Assembly: GCA_049653005.1 (NCBI GenBank)
Contig: JBASFL010000055.1
Span: forward strand, 45,698 to 109,697
DNA: 64,000 nucleotides
From: UBA2334 sp049653005
Lineage (GTDB): Bacteria > Pseudomonadota > Gammaproteobacteria > Burkholderiales > Burkholderiaceae_C
Direction of reading: 5' to 3'
Shown here: in pieces, positions 63,082-64,000 of the stretch
Layout: the number at the start of each line of letters is the position of its first letter
Position numbering within the stretch: the first letter of the stretch is position 1
The notes under the pieces: generated by a model
The model's database searches: none
What the model was told of the DNA's origin: nothing
What the model saw: only the letters and a program-made list of their open reading frames with translations
Program-made: the position numbers and the translations under genes

Positions 63082-64000
63082 ATGAACCTCAATCACCTCA
63101 AAATCAGCACGCGCATGGCCATCGGTTTCGGCATCATGTTTGTGCTGCTGGTGGTCACGGCCGGCTTGGCCAACGTCAACTTGCGGCAAAGCGAGCGTGA
63201 CGCACAGCAATTGCTGGAGCAAGAGCGCCAGGCGGCCTTGGCCGACCAATGGGTGGGCCACACCCAGCTCAATGTCACCCGTGTGCTGGCGTTGGCCAAG
63301 TCGGGTGCCAACCCGGCGGTGGACGCTTATTTCAAGCCGCTCATTGCCCAAACCACCCAAGACATCAACACCCTGCAAAAGCAGCTGGAAGACCACATTT
63401 CTTCCAGCGAAGGCAAGGCCCTGTTGGCCGCCATTGGCCAGCTGCGCAAGGCGTACATCGACGTTCGCAACACCTACTTCGCCACCCTGAAGGCCGGTGA
63501 CACCGACAAAGCGGAAACCCAGCTCAACACCGCAGTGCTGCCCGCCGCCCAGGCCTATGTCGCCAAGATGCGTGAGCTTGCCAAATCGCAGCACGACGCC
63601 GTGGTGGCCGAGGCCGCCCAGCGCCTGACCGAGCAAAGCGGTCGCATCGGGCTGCTGAACGCGCTGGTGGCTGCGGCCGTGTTGGCGGGCGTGGTGGTGG
63701 CATGGGCCATCACGCGGTCGGTCACGCGGCCACTGGCCGAGTCGGTCGAGTTTGCGCGGGGCATTGCCGCAGGTCGGCTGGACCAGGTGATCACCGTGAA
63801 CCGCAGCGACGAGGTGGGTGCACTGCTCCAGGCGTTTGCCGACATGAACAGCTCGTTGTCAAACCTGGTGAGACAAGTGCAAGAGGCCTCGGGGAACATA
63901 GAAGTGTCGAGCAGCGAAGTGGCGGTGGGCACACAAGACCTGGCGGCGCGCACAGAGTCAGCGGCCAGCAGCCTGGAGCAAACCGCCAGCAGCATGGAAG
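63082..64000 (+). CDS. Methyl-accepting chemotaxis protein (partial, 5' part)
   Basis: From ATG 63082 (TTGGAGACAAC before it) to the window edge, about 306 residues. TM1 about 12-30, four-helix-bundle ligand domain, TM2 about 195-215, HAMP, and the start of the signalling domain (DLAARTESAASSLEQTASSMEE-type). The start resembles the MCP at 22209 (LKISTR). Confidence 0.93.
   Translation, partial: MNLNHLKISTRMAIGFGIMFVLLVVTAGLANVNLRQSERDAQQLLEQERQAALADQWVGHTQLNVTRVLALAKSGANPAVDAYFKPLIAQTTQDINTLQKQLEDHISSSEGKALLAAIGQLRKAYIDVRNTYFATLKAGDTDKAETQLNTAVLPAAQAYVAKMRELAKSQHDAVVAEAAQRLTEQSGRIGLLNALVAAAVLAGVVVAWAITRSVTRPLAESVEFARGIAAGRLDQVITVNRSDEVGALLQAFADMNSSLSNLVRQVQEASGNIEVSSSEVAVGTQDLAARTESAASSLEQTASSME

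Overview
The window is high-GC chromosomal DNA of a betaproteobacterium, most likely order Burkholderiales, family Comamonadaceae. The grounds are the rpmH-rnpA-yidD-yidC-mnmE / dnaA-dnaN-gyrB block, two Bug-type (TctC-like) binding proteins next to LysR-controlled catabolic genes, a mobR/mobA pair like that of Comamonas, and metX-metW. No rRNA, tRNA, CRISPR array or transposase was seen. The genus is not resolvable from the sequence alone.

Layout. 1-5775 (minus): an overlapping operon with an RsbW-type ATPase, a small formyltransferase, a membrane SpoIIE-type phosphatase, an amino-acid-type binding protein and a binding protein fused to an ABC permease (cut by the window edge). 5857-9129: an HD-domain protein, a DUF4160/DUF2442 pair, DAHP synthase and a lone DUF2442. 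9343-12589: a lower-GC accessory patch of unknown genes, including a 32-residue zinc-ribbon ORF and a Sel1-repeat lipoprotein. 12624-14870: a CPA2 antiporter and a BLUF photoreceptor. 14899-18776: LysR, 3-hydroxyacyl-CoA dehydrogenase-like, BKACE and Bug genes, resembling a carnitine-type pathway. 19281-27857 (minus): a signalling block with an HTH-receiver protein, a MASE3 hybrid kinase, CheW, an MCP and a MASE3 PAS-GGDEF-EAL protein. 27978-33833: small cysteine-cluster and DUF3820 proteins, a lipoprotein hydrolase, an HNH nuclease, a Fic protein lacking the catalytic His, and a Tat-exported phosphatase-like protein. 33899-41128: LysR / M20 amidohydrolase / Bug, a tandem glycine riboswitch before a DadA-like dehydrogenase, then mobR/mobA.

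41805-51406 is the replication and ribosome block: gyrB, dnaN and dnaA on minus, a putative oriC, then rpmH, rnpA, yidD, yidC and mnmE on plus. 51495-60393 holds two transporters, apt, an exported metallo-beta-lactamase-fold protein, a KefC-like antiporter and the Kdo/LPS genes kdsD-kdsC-lptC followed by a short-chain dehydrogenase. 60504-63043 holds an RRM protein and metX-metW. The metX leader carries a recognisable SAM-II riboswitch, an intrinsic terminator and a 12-codon leader ORF that overlaps the metX start. The window ends inside an MCP gene.

The most notable observations are the metX leader architecture, the glycine riboswitch ahead of a DadA-like gene, and a roughly 45-bp dispersed repeat with about seven intergenic copies and up to three copies lying in frame inside genes. 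Also notable are the phosphatase/ATPase/formyltransferase/binding-protein operon and the His-less Fic protein.
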